From the NCBI GenBank assembly GCA_902783205.1, contig CACZQE010000250.1:1-7145 (forward strand): DNA of 7,145 nt, written 5' to 3'. Shown piece after piece: positions 1-5,593 of this stretch. The translations under genes were made by a program, and so were the position numbers. The stretch is from an uncultured Lachnospiraceae bacterium. GTDB taxonomy: Bacteria > Bacillota_A > Clostridia > Lachnospirales > Lachnospiraceae. The stretch's first letter is position 1, and each line of letters opens with the position of its first letter. The notes beneath the pieces were generated by a model. That model worked only from the letters and a program-made list of their open reading frames with translations. It was not told the origin of the DNA and ran no database searches.

Positions 1-1
1 A

Positions 2-910
2 GACCAGAAGTATTTGAGCGAACTCTTCCATCAGTATATCAATGTTGAGGAGGATTTCATAAAAGATCTTTTCTTCGGAATGGATACAAAGCTGGGACGC
101 GTATTTGTCCAGGAACCGGTCCTTATGACGGAAAAGACCAATCATATCCTGGATTATGAAAGAGCCTCCCATATCATCGAGGAGGCTGAATATATCGGGG
201 TCGGCATGTGCTACTGCCGCCACAAGAATCTCCATCTGGGCATGCCATGCCGGATAAACGCTCCCATGGATACATGCCTGACATTTGATAATGTTGCCCG
301 CTCACTCTCAGAACACGGCGGCTACAGCAGGCTGATCGAAAAGGAAGAAGCCATGGACATACTTCAGATGTCCTATGAACATAATCTGGTGCAGATGGGT
401 GAAAATGTCAGGGATCATCCCGCATTTATGTGCAACTGCTGCGGATGCTGCTGTGAAGCACTTCAGGCTACGCGCAAGTTCAGTCCAATGCAGCCCATCG
501 CGACGACAAATTATATCGCAAACCTTGATTCCGAATCCTGTATCGGCTGCGGTAAATGTGCCAAGGTCTGCCCGGTACTGGCCATAAGCATGGAAGAGAA
601 AAAGCCGGAAATCGACAAAAGCCTCTGCCTTGGATGCGGTATCTGCGCGAGAAACTGTCCGACAAAAGCCATGAAACTTGAAAAAAGACCCATACAGGTT
701 ATTACACCGGTAAACAGTACTCACCGTTTTGTTCTCCAGGCAATTGAAAAGGGAACCCTTCCCAACCTGATTTTCGACAACCAGGCATTCGCCAACCACA
801 GAGCCATGGCAGCTGTACTTGGCGTGATCCTCAAGCTGCCGCCATTAAAACAGGCACTGGCAAGTAAACAGTTAAAATCCGTATATCTGGACAGGCTTCT
901 TTCCAGATGA
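2..910 (+). CDS. 4Fe-4S dicluster ferredoxin-like protein (5' end outside window)
   Basis: Probable iron-sulfur electron-transfer protein of the cytoplasm; the partner is unknown. The frame is open from base 2. The first candidate start is a TTG at 14 with no convincing ribosome binding site, and the family normally has a further N-terminal region of about 100 residues, so the gene most likely begins left of the window. Counting from that TTG, 298 residues are present. The C-terminal half has two classical 4Fe-4S motifs, CIGCGKCAKVCP (176-187) and CLGCGICARNCP (205-216). Ahead of them are a CYCRH motif (66-70) with further cysteines at 79 and 88, and a cysteine cluster CNCCGCCC (140-147), which I know from a family of anaerobic 4Fe-4S proteins annotated only as ferredoxins. 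About 75 residues without cysteine follow. It is the only plus-strand gene and converges on the minus-strand cluster. Family call is firm; physiological role unknown. Confidence 0.85.
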   Translation, partial: DQKYLSELFHQYINVEEDFIKDLFFGMDTKLGRVFVQEPVLMTEKTNHILDYERASHIIEEAEYIGVGMCYCRHKNLHLGMPCRINAPMDTCLTFDNVARSLSEHGGYSRLIEKEEAMDILQMSYEHNLVQMGENVRDHPAFMCNCCGCCCEALQATRKFSPMQPIATTNYIANLDSESCIGCGKCAKVCPVLAISMEEKKPEIDKSLCLGCGICARNCPTKAMKLEKRPIQVITPVNSTHRFVLQAIEKGTLPNLIFDNQAFANHRAMAAVLGVILKLPPLKQALASKQLKSVYLDRLLSR

Positions 911-914
911 ACAT

Positions 915-947
915 AAAAAGCGGCGTCCTCATAAGGCGCCGCTTTTT
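915..947. terminator. Bidirectional intrinsic terminator between convergent genes
   Basis: A hairpin starts five bases after the stop codon of the plus-strand ferredoxin gene. Its GC-rich arms are AGCGGCG (919-925) and CGCCGCT (937-943). The stem is lengthened inward by one G-T and one C-G pair to a 7-base loop (928-934), and outward by AAAA/TTTT. The right flank has a T run (943-948) for plus-strand transcripts. The left flank has an A run (915-919) that becomes a U run for transcripts coming from the minus-strand 97-aa gene, which stops at 973. It therefore fits a terminator shared by both transcripts. Confidence 0.88.
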
Positions 948-972
948 TATAAAACACTATCCCATACAATAC

Positions 973-1266
973 TCAATCATCATTCAGCCCGAAATACAGG
1001 ATTTCATTGTATTTGGCATTGGCCTCTCTGGAGGCTTTTAATTCCCGCCATGCTTCTATATCGCTTTTAATGGCGAGCATCTCATCAACAATGTCAACCG
1101 TAGACCGGGGTTTAACATTTTCAAGATAGACTGTCATCCGTTCCATGGCTTTGGGACTGCCCAGTTCTTTGGCAATCAGATGTCCGAAGTCTTCCGGAAA
1201 TCCCAGCTCCGTGACTGTATAGACCAGATTATCCCTGGCCTGTGCCCAGACCTGTCTGTGGTTCAT
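973..1266 (-). CDS. Conserved hypothetical protein, 97 aa
   Basis: Small soluble protein of unknown function; I recognise similar sequences as unnamed proteins in Lachnospiraceae but know no assigned role. It has no signal peptide, membrane segment or cysteine, and is probably largely helical. It begins with a tryptophan-containing stretch, MNHRQVWAQARDNL. The middle section (about 36-70: GSPKAMERM, then VDIVDEMLAIKSDIEAW) looks like a two-helix segment, and the tail is acidic (LNDD). Its ATG overlaps the stop of the upstream HD-domain gene in an ATGA arrangement, so the two are probably translationally coupled. It also has its own site, AAGGAA at 1275-1280, 8 nt from the ATG. It is the last gene before the terminator at 915-947. 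Coupling suggests a job linked to the HD protein, which is inference only. Confidence 0.85.
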   Translation of the reverse strand: MNHRQVWAQARDNLVYTVTELGFPEDFGHLIAKELGSPKAMERMTVYLENVKPRSTVDIVDEMLAIKSDIEAWRELKASREANAKYNEILYFGLNDD

Positions 1267-1835
1267 GATCCAGCTTCCTTATCGCCCAGTCCAAGCTCAT
1301 CGGCATGTTCTTTCATTCCTTCTATGCAGATCTGTGCCACATCCCTTACTTCCATTTCAAGCATGCCACAGCCTTTACGGATCAGTTCCCGGTCACACTT
1401 TGCCGCAAAACGTTTATCTTTGAACTTTTTCATAAAGCTTTTAACTGTCAGATCAGTGATTCCATGGGGTCTCATCCTCGCGCAGGCCTGCACGATTCCG
1501 GTAAGCTCGTCCACTGTAAAGAGGCTTTTTTCCATGGGAGTAACCGGTTCCACATCCGTACAGATTCCGTAGCCGTGGCTTAAGATTGCTCTCACATCCT
1601 CTTCTGATACACCAGCATTTAAAAGGGGCTCTTCCGTGTGTTTCAGGTGCTCTTCAGGATATTTCTCATAATCGTAATCATGCAGGTATCCGATGGCCTG
1701 CCAGTATTCCTCATCTTCTCCAAAGTGTCTTGCCATGGCACCCATGGCATAGCTTACATTTTTTGAATGGAGAATCAGATTTTCCTCTGTGATCATATCC
1801 TGATTGATTTCTTTAGCTCTTTCCAAGGTCAGCAT
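1263..1835 (-). CDS. HD/HDIG-domain metal-dependent phosphohydrolase family protein
   Basis: Predicted cytoplasmic hydrolase of the HD superfamily, whose members usually cleave phosphate esters of nucleotides or related compounds using one or two bound metals; the substrate here is unknown. In 190 residues the signature histidines and aspartates are visible: H23 (ILHSKNV), H52-D53 (YLHDYDYEKYP), a histidine in ILSHGYG (H87) and D109 (FTVDELTG). This matches the H...HD...D order expected for metal binding. The motifs HDYDYEKYPEEH and DVEPVTPMEK are typical of a short stand-alone HDIG subgroup common in Clostridia. The ATG at 1835 is supported by AAGGAG (1842-1847) with 6-nt spacing. The gene lies 34 nt after the flavodoxin gene and overlaps the 97-aa gene by 4 nt. 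Family assignment is strong; substrate and any signalling role cannot be read from the sequence. Confidence 0.9.
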   Translation of the reverse strand: MLTLERAKEINQDMITEENLILHSKNVSYAMGAMARHFGEDEEYWQAIGYLHDYDYEKYPEEHLKHTEEPLLNAGVSEEDVRAILSHGYGICTDVEPVTPMEKSLFTVDELTGIVQACARMRPHGITDLTVKSFMKKFKDKRFAAKCDRELIRKGCGMLEMEVRDVAQICIEGMKEHADELGLGDKEAGS

Positions 1836-1841
1836 GTCTTA

Positions 1842-1847
1842 CTCCTT
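1842..1847 (-). promoter_or_regulatory. Ribosome binding site of the HD-domain gene
   Basis: AAGGAG on the minus strand, 6 nt before the ATG at 1835, which settles the start of the HD-domain gene. Confidence 0.8.
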
Positions 1848-1869
1848 ATATGTTTTCTGAATAATACTC

Positions 1870-2343
1870 TTACAGCTTTTCGGCCCAGGCCTTAAGTTCA
1901 TCAGCCGACACACCTGCTGAAAAGCGTTTTCCTTTGAGTACCTTGGCTCCGGGGGCTAAAGCCTGCATATTTTCCCCTGAATTTCCAATCGGACTCATAC
2001 CTGATGTGGCAAAAGGAACTACTGTCTTGTCGTTAAAGTCATAGCTTTCCATAAATGTATCGATGATAGACGGCTCTCTGTACCACCATACAGGGAATCC
2101 CACAAATACTGTATCGTAGGAATCCATACCTTCTACTGCGGATGCAATGGCGGGACGGCAGCTTTTGTCATTCATCTCTACCGAGCTCCTGCTCTTACTG
2201 TTCTGCCAGTTCAGGTCCTCTTTTGTATAAACAGTCTGAGGAACGATCTCAAAGAGGTCTGCTCCAATTGCTCCGGCAAGCCTTTCGGCGACTTTTTTGG
2301 TTACTCCGCTTGCAGAAAAATAAGCTACTAATACTTTACTCAT
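1870..2343 (-). CDS. Flavodoxin
   Basis: Small FMN-binding electron carrier of the cytoplasm, 157 aa, a usual length for short-chain flavodoxins. The N-terminal beta strand KVLVAYFS leads into the phosphate-binding loop SASGVT (10-15), a conservative form of the (T/S)xTGxT pattern with Ser at position 12. The second FMN-contacting loop is seen as VGFPVWWYREP (81-91), with tryptophans that would stack on the flavin. The segment FATSGMSPIG (111-120) is typical of the gut-bacterial flavodoxin subgroup that includes flavodoxin_4-type proteins. The ATG at 2343 has AAAGGA (2351-2356) 7 nt upstream. The gene follows the metallophosphoesterase gene after 39 nt and may have its own weak promoter there. 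The redox partner is not evident; the 4Fe-4S protein across the terminator is on the other strand and need not be related. Confidence 0.93.
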   Translation of the reverse strand: MSKVLVAYFSASGVTKKVAERLAGAIGADLFEIVPQTVYTKEDLNWQNSKSRSSVEMNDKSCRPAIASAVEGMDSYDTVFVGFPVWWYREPSIIDTFMESYDFNDKTVVPFATSGMSPIGNSGENMQALAPGAKVLKGKRFSAGVSADELKAWAEKL

Positions 2344-2366
2344 GTCATTTTCCTTTCCGTTGAATT

Positions 2367-2372
2367 ATTATA
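2367..2372 (-). promoter_or_regulatory. Possible -10 box ahead of the flavodoxin gene
   Basis: A perfect TATAAT on the minus strand lies in the AT-rich 39-nt gap before the flavodoxin gene. A start about 7 nt downstream would leave a leader of roughly 17 nt that still includes the AAAGGA site. No good -35 box is present at 16-18 nt spacing; the best partner is CAGACA with a 19-nt spacer. An internal promoter is therefore possible but weakly supported. Confidence 0.3.
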
Positions 2373-2382
2373 ATTTGTATTC

Positions 2383-3084
2383 TTATTTCACTGTCTGTCT
2401 GATTATATGACCGGGGTTGCGGGAATCAACCTGGTAATACATAAGGATCTGCCCGTCCTCGATGATCAGACCGGTAAGTCTTCCGTGGAAGACACATCCT
2501 GTATCAATGGCAATGTCATTCCCGTCATTGAGCCATAGAGGGTCAACCGTGTTTCCAAGAAACAAGGTAGGTGTATGGCCGAAAATCACCTTTTTACTGT
2601 ATGCTTTCGGATTCTGGTAAAAGGCACTCCTTGTCCACAGCATGGTATCATCCAATTGCTCTTCCATTGGGATATCTTTATCAACACCTGCATGTACGTA
2701 GACAAAATCATCATCCTCGTAATACAGAGGAAGACCCGCCATCCATTCCATGTCATCGCGAAACTCTTCTTCATGTCCCCTGTAAGAAGCCAGAGTAGGA
2801 CTGTAGCCGTTGTAGAGCCAGTTTTCACCGTGTCTGGTCATATAGGCAAGAAGCATGTCTTCATGATTACCCATAAGAGCAATCACCTTGTTCCCATACT
2901 TTTCCTGCAGTCCTCTGACATATCTGACAGCCAGCCTGGGGTTTTCACCACGATCAATATAATCTCCGATAAATATCAGCCTGTCTCTGTCAGGACAGTA
3001 CATATCTTCTTTTATAAGGATATCAATCAGAATTTTTGCTTCTTTATGACATCCGTGGATATCACCTATTACAATTGTTCTCAT
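2383..3084 (-). CDS. PPP-type metallophosphoesterase (Ser/Thr phosphatase or Ap4A hydrolase-like)
   Basis: Predicted cytoplasmic dimetal phosphoesterase of 233 aa. All hallmark motifs of the PPP branch are present in order: GDIHG (7-11, D8 and H10), GDYIDRG (40-46, D41), GNHED (72-76, N73 and H74), VHAGV (130-134, H131) and FGHTPT (168-173, H170). These would bind two metal ions and a phosphate. Bacterial members include protein phosphatases of the PrpA/lambda type and symmetrical diadenosine tetraphosphatases such as ApaH and PrpE; the sequence alone does not decide between protein and nucleotide substrates. The ATG lies 2 nt after the queT stop. The only purine-rich site, GAGGAA at 3101-3106, is too far (16 nt) for efficient use, so initiation probably depends on coupling to queT translation. 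There is no signal peptide or membrane segment. Confidence 0.92.
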   Translation of the reverse strand: MRTIVIGDIHGCHKEAKILIDILIKEDMYCPDRDRLIFIGDYIDRGENPRLAVRYVRGLQEKYGNKVIALMGNHEDMLLAYMTRHGENWLYNGYSPTLASYRGHEEEFRDDMEWMAGLPLYYEDDDFVYVHAGVDKDIPMEEQLDDTMLWTRSAFYQNPKAYSKKVIFGHTPTLFLGNTVDPLWLNDGNDIAIDTGCVFHGRLTGLIIEDGQILMYYQVDSRNPGHIIRQTVK

Positions 3085-3086
3085 AA

Positions 3087-3569
3087 TTATTTAATGAATA
3101 TTCCTCGCCGAATCAACACTGTCGCAAATATTTCTCCCAGAATATAGCAGCTTATGAATTCGCCTGCAGCCACATAAACTGCCATCAGGAGTACAGGCAT
3201 ATTAACACCGTAACCGTACTTCAGGACAAATGGAACGATAACTGCGTTGGCCAGTATAGTCGGTATGGGAACCAGCCACCTGTTGAAGCGAAGGACATAG
3301 CCCAGTACCGCGCCGATCAAAGTGGCAAGACTTCCGAATACCACATCCCAGATAATAGCACCGCCCAGGAAGTTAGCCAAAATACAGCCTATAAAAAGTC
3401 CCGGTACAGCGGCAGGTGTAAAAAGAGGAAGAATGGTCAGAAGCTCTGCGATACGAATCTGCATTGCGCCAAAAGATATGGGAGCAAAAGCTATAGTCAA
3501 TATGACATAAAGAGCTGCGATCACAGCCCCCTGCGCCAGAAAAGCGGCTGATGAGCGATTTGATGGCAT
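3087..3569 (-). CDS. queT: QueT family transporter (ECF substrate-binding S component)
   Basis: Integral membrane S component of an energy-coupling-factor transporter, predicted to take up a queuosine precursor such as preQ1. It would share an ATPase/T-component module encoded elsewhere, since none is present here. The 160-residue protein is almost wholly hydrophobic, with about five to six membrane segments. The family signature is clear: a first helix LAQGAVIAALYVILTIAFAP, then MQIRIAELLTILPLF (36-50) and GLFIGCILANFLGG (57-70). I place the start at 3569 because AAAGGAA (3575-3581) lies 5 nt upstream. An in-frame ATG at 3623 would add 18 charged residues, overlap the preceding acetyltransferase gene by 38 nt, and has less support. 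It sits mid-operon, 16 nt after the acetyltransferase gene and 2 nt before the phosphoesterase gene. No preQ1 riboswitch is visible upstream. Confidence 0.92.
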   Translation of the reverse strand: MPSNRSSAAFLAQGAVIAALYVILTIAFAPISFGAMQIRIAELLTILPLFTPAAVPGLFIGCILANFLGGAIIWDVVFGSLATLIGAVLGYVLRFNRWLVPIPTILANAVIVPFVLKYGYGVNMPVLLMAVYVAAGEFISCYILGEIFATVLIRRGIFIK

Positions 3570-3585
3570 TTCAGTTCCTTTCTTT

Positions 3586-4116
3586 TTACCTGATCCATTT
3601 ATCAACGATGGTCGGCTTTTCATATCCCCAGTCTTCTTCTACTCCGTTGACAACCAGGGTGAAGCCGCATTTCCTGAGAACAGCGGCAGAGCCTTTGTTT
3701 TCAACCATGCTGCTGGCGGTAATGATTTCTATACCGGCCTCATTGTAGAGATAATCTGTCAAAATTTCGGCTACCTCACAGGCAATTCCCATCCCCCAGT
3801 AATCTTTCGCCAGTCTGCATCCCACGCTGGCCTTATGGATTTCTTCTCTGTAGCCGTAGATTTCCGCAAGACCGCAAAACTTGTCATCCAGGAATACGCC
3901 CAGTATGATGGATTCTTTAAAACATTCATCATAGAGCCGGCTGATCACTGTATTGATATCTTTGTATTTTCTTTCAAAAAGAAAGTCAGGCAGATACCTG
4001 TAGACCTCAACACTGTCCACAAAATCCTGCAGTGCAGGCGCATCTGCCTGTTCAATTCTTTTTAAAACGATTCTCTCTCCTATTAAATAAGGGATTTCAG
4101 AAAACAGTTTTTTCAT
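3586..4116 (-). CDS. GNAT family N-acetyltransferase (RimJ/RimL-like)
   Basis: Predicted cytoplasmic acetyl-CoA-dependent N-acetyltransferase, 176 aa, the usual length for the RimJ/RimL-type branch that acetylates protein N-termini or small amines. The early motif GERIVLKRIEQADAPAL (13-29) is typical of this branch. The acetyl-CoA pyrophosphate loop is RLAKDYWGMGIACEV (101-115), with GMGIA standing for the GxGxA core. A later ENKGSAAVLRKCGF (139-152) supplies the conserved Asn and Ser and the terminal GF strand. The substrate is not predictable. The ATG overlaps the stop of the YjbR-MGMT gene (ATGA), with only a weak AGAG site 4 nt upstream, so coupled translation is likely. QueT follows after 16 nt. 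Confidence 0.92.
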   Translation of the reverse strand: MKKLFSEIPYLIGERIVLKRIEQADAPALQDFVDSVEVYRYLPDFLFERKYKDINTVISRLYDECFKESIILGVFLDDKFCGLAEIYGYREEIHKASVGCRLAKDYWGMGIACEVAEILTDYLYNEAGIEIITASSMVENKGSAAVLRKCGFTLVVNGVEEDWGYEKPTIVDKWIR

Positions 4117-4751
4117 TTTTCTCTGTACTGATACTTCAGCAGATCTACCCTGTTGTCTTTTACTTCAATTCCGTCTGCTTCCAGCAGCTTTTGCTGGACG
4201 CCGGCTCCTCCAAAGACAAATGCCTGTGCAAGACAGCCTTTTGCATTAACGATCCTGTAACAGGGTATTCCATCAGGATCAGGATTTTTGTGGAGGGCGT
4301 TTCCGACGGCCCGGCTCATGTTTTTGTCACCGGCCATGGCAGCGATCTGCCCGTATGTGGCCACACATCCTCTTGGAATCTTTTTTACCGCTTCATAAAT
4401 GCGTTTTGTAGGACTGTCTGTGATCAGATCATAACTTTCCGCGATCATTCGTTTGATGTCTTTATCAGGGACAGTTCCGTCAAGTATGATCGTATTCCAG
4501 TGGTCTTTATTCTGATGCCAGCCCGGAACTACGGATGGGTAGGTATCACGCCAGAACTGTATCCATTCCGGATCTGCTTTTACATTGAGGTTAATGAATC
4601 CGTCCCGCTCATAAGTCCATAGAAAGGCCTTTTTGGACCCCTTTACCCTTACCAGCTGCCAGTTCCGGTCTTTAAATGGCGCATCCTGATATGTATCGGG
4701 AAAGCTGAGGCCGTATTCCAGTGCTTCCTGTCTGCTTACCATCGCCGGCAT
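4113..4751 (-). CDS. MmcQ/YjbR domain fused to MGMT-like DNA alkyltransferase
   Basis: Two-domain cytoplasmic protein, about 212 aa. Residues 1 to about 105 form a YjbR/MmcQ-type domain (WQLVRVKGSKKAFLWTY, then GFINLNVKADPEW, and GWHQNKDHWNTIILDG), a fold suspected of DNA binding. From about 113 it continues as the DNA-binding domain of O6-methylguanine-DNA methyltransferase: SPTKRIYEAVKKIPRG, VATYGQIA, SRAVGNALHKNP (arginine finger R147) and IPCYRIVN. The acceptor cysteine, C164, is kept, so alkyl transfer is plausible, but PCHR has become PCYR. The usual MGMT N-terminal domain is absent. The start is uncertain: ATG 4751 lies 2 nt after the upstream stop and gives the better spacing; ATG 4742, three codons later, is equally possible; both lack a strong binding site. 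A start at 4814 would overlap the cyclase gene by 61 nt and is unlikely. It overlaps the GNAT gene by 4 nt. Confidence 0.9.
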   Translation of the reverse strand: MPAMVSRQEALEYGLSFPDTYQDAPFKDRNWQLVRVKGSKKAFLWTYERDGFINLNVKADPEWIQFWRDTYPSVVPGWHQNKDHWNTIILDGTVPDKDIKRMIAESYDLITDSPTKRIYEAVKKIPRGCVATYGQIAAMAGDKNMSRAVGNALHKNPDPDGIPCYRIVNAKGCLAQAFVFGGAGVQQKLLEADGIEVKDNRVDLLKYQYREK

Positions 4752-4753
4752 TC

Positions 4754-5506
4754 TTATTCGCAGATTGCCCAGACACGTACCGGAAGGCCGGTTGCGCCCT
4801 GGATTCTGGGCCATGCGACAATTACTACTGCACCCGCAGCCGGTACCTGATCCAGATTGCAGAGTACTTCAACCTGCAGCTTGCCCTGAGCCAGAACATA
4901 ACGCTCACATGCCAGGTCTTCTGCTTTAGCCGCCTCAGCTGAAGCATCCGTGTCCAGAGTCTCATGACCGTTTGCGGCAGCATTCCTTACTTCATAAATG
5001 TACTTTAATGCTTCCATGGACCATCCGGGGAAGTTTTCGCTTCCGTCCTCAGCCAAACCGGAAAGCGCGTCCATATCCGGCCAGTGCTTTGACCAATCTG
5101 TTCTGAGGGCTACAAAAGCTCCGTCAGGAATATCACCATACTCCTTCTCATAATCCCTGATATCCTGCTCTGTGACTACATAGCAGGGATCCTCTGCGAC
5201 TTTTGCCGTCAGGTCTACGACGCATAAAGGAAATACACCGTCTTTTACGTCAAATGCTTCAGAGAGGACTCCTTCTTTGACGAAATGTCCGGGAAAATCG
5301 ATATGTGTTCCGAACTGACCCGGGAACTTGAAAGTCTGGATCAGACACTCCAACATTGGATTTCCCCAGTCAAATACTGTTTTGCACAGTTCGACGGATC
5401 CTTCCGGGATACCGCTCCAGTAAGGACTGTCATTGTCCAGCGGATGAGAAAGTTCCACCCAGCGAAGTTTTTTTGCTTCTTCCAGCGCATTCCAAAGTTT
5501 ATACAT
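4754..5506 (-). CDS. Cyclase family protein (kynurenine formamidase-like metal hydrolase)
   Basis: Predicted cytoplasmic amide or ester hydrolase of the cyclase/KynB/isatin hydrolase superfamily, 250 aa. The N-terminal VELSHPLDNDSPYW (18-31) is the usual entry strand. The metal-binding signature appears as GQFGTHIDFPGHF (63-75), keeping H68, D70, P72 and H74. The first histidine of the common HxGTHxDxPxHF form is replaced by Gln (Q64). The C-terminal part has the typical VEVLCNLDQVPAAGAVVIV strand-turn, with a glutamate that may complete the metal site, and ends in the family's usual PVRVWAI. The real start is the ATG at 5506, preceded by a perfect AAGGAGGT at 6-nt spacing. The earlier in-frame ATG at 5536 would place the ribosome binding site inside the coding region. 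It is the first gene after the 87-nt gap. The substrate is unknown; no tryptophan-degradation genes are nearby. Confidence 0.9.
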   Translation of the reverse strand: MYKLWNALEEAKKLRWVELSHPLDNDSPYWSGIPEGSVELCKTVFDWGNPMLECLIQTFKFPGQFGTHIDFPGHFVKEGVLSEAFDVKDGVFPLCVVDLTAKVAEDPCYVVTEQDIRDYEKEYGDIPDGAFVALRTDWSKHWPDMDALSGLAEDGSENFPGWSMEALKYIYEVRNAAANGHETLDTDASAEAAKAEDLACERYVLAQGKLQVEVLCNLDQVPAAGAVVIVAWPRIQGATGLPVRVWAICE

Positions 5507-5512
5507 GTTTGT

Positions 5513-5520
5513 ACCTCCTT
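5513..5520 (-). promoter_or_regulatory. Ribosome binding site of the cyclase-family gene
   Basis: AAGGAGGT, a full match to the anti-16S consensus, 6 nt before the ATG at 5506. It decides the start codon against the longer in-frame ATG at 5536. Confidence 0.9.
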
Positions 5521-5522
5521 TA

Positions 5523-5551
5523 TTTATATAAAACAATCAATTAATTATCAA
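5523..5551 (-). promoter_or_regulatory. Possible sigma-A promoter ahead of the cyclase operon
   Basis: On the minus strand TTGATA (5546-5551) and TATAAA (5523-5528) are separated by 17 nt, a near-consensus pair in the only sizeable gap of the minus-strand cluster. The weakness is geometry: a start 7 nt after the -10 box would fall around 5516, inside the AAGGAGGT site, giving a very short leader with a clipped ribosome binding site. The region is AT-rich, so chance matches are likely. Confidence 0.35.
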
Positions 5552-5593
5552 AATGAGAAGAAACGCGTCCTCCTTTCCAAAACTGTTATCAAC

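Noticed and set aside
308..799. Minus-strand open frame of 163 codons
   Set aside because: It lies wholly opposite the clear 4Fe-4S gene, and its translation shows no family motif.
2575..3147. Plus-strand open frame of 190 codons
   Set aside because: It is antisense to the metallophosphoesterase, whose motifs are all intact, and its translation has no recognisable domain.
3570..3623. Longer queT start at 3623
   Set aside because: It would add a charged N-terminus, overlap the preceding gene, and pass over a good ribosome binding site for the start at 3569.
4032..4622. Plus-strand open frame of 196 codons
   Set aside because: It runs opposite the YjbR-MGMT fusion and the start of the GNAT gene, both well supported; its composition looks like antisense read-out.
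4752..4814. Longer YjbR-MGMT start at 4814
   Set aside because: The added residues are encoded by the out-of-frame end of the cyclase gene and do not resemble the family N-terminus.
5556..5574. Hairpin as a terminator after the membrane protein gene (7-bp arms, loop 5563-5567)
   Set aside because: Two of the seven pairs are G-U wobbles, the stem is short, and no proper U run follows, so termination is not supported.
5507..5593. Riboswitch, including preQ1 class, in the 87-nt gap
   Set aside because: I see no conserved aptamer sequence or pseudoknot pairing; the region is mostly simple AT-rich sequence.
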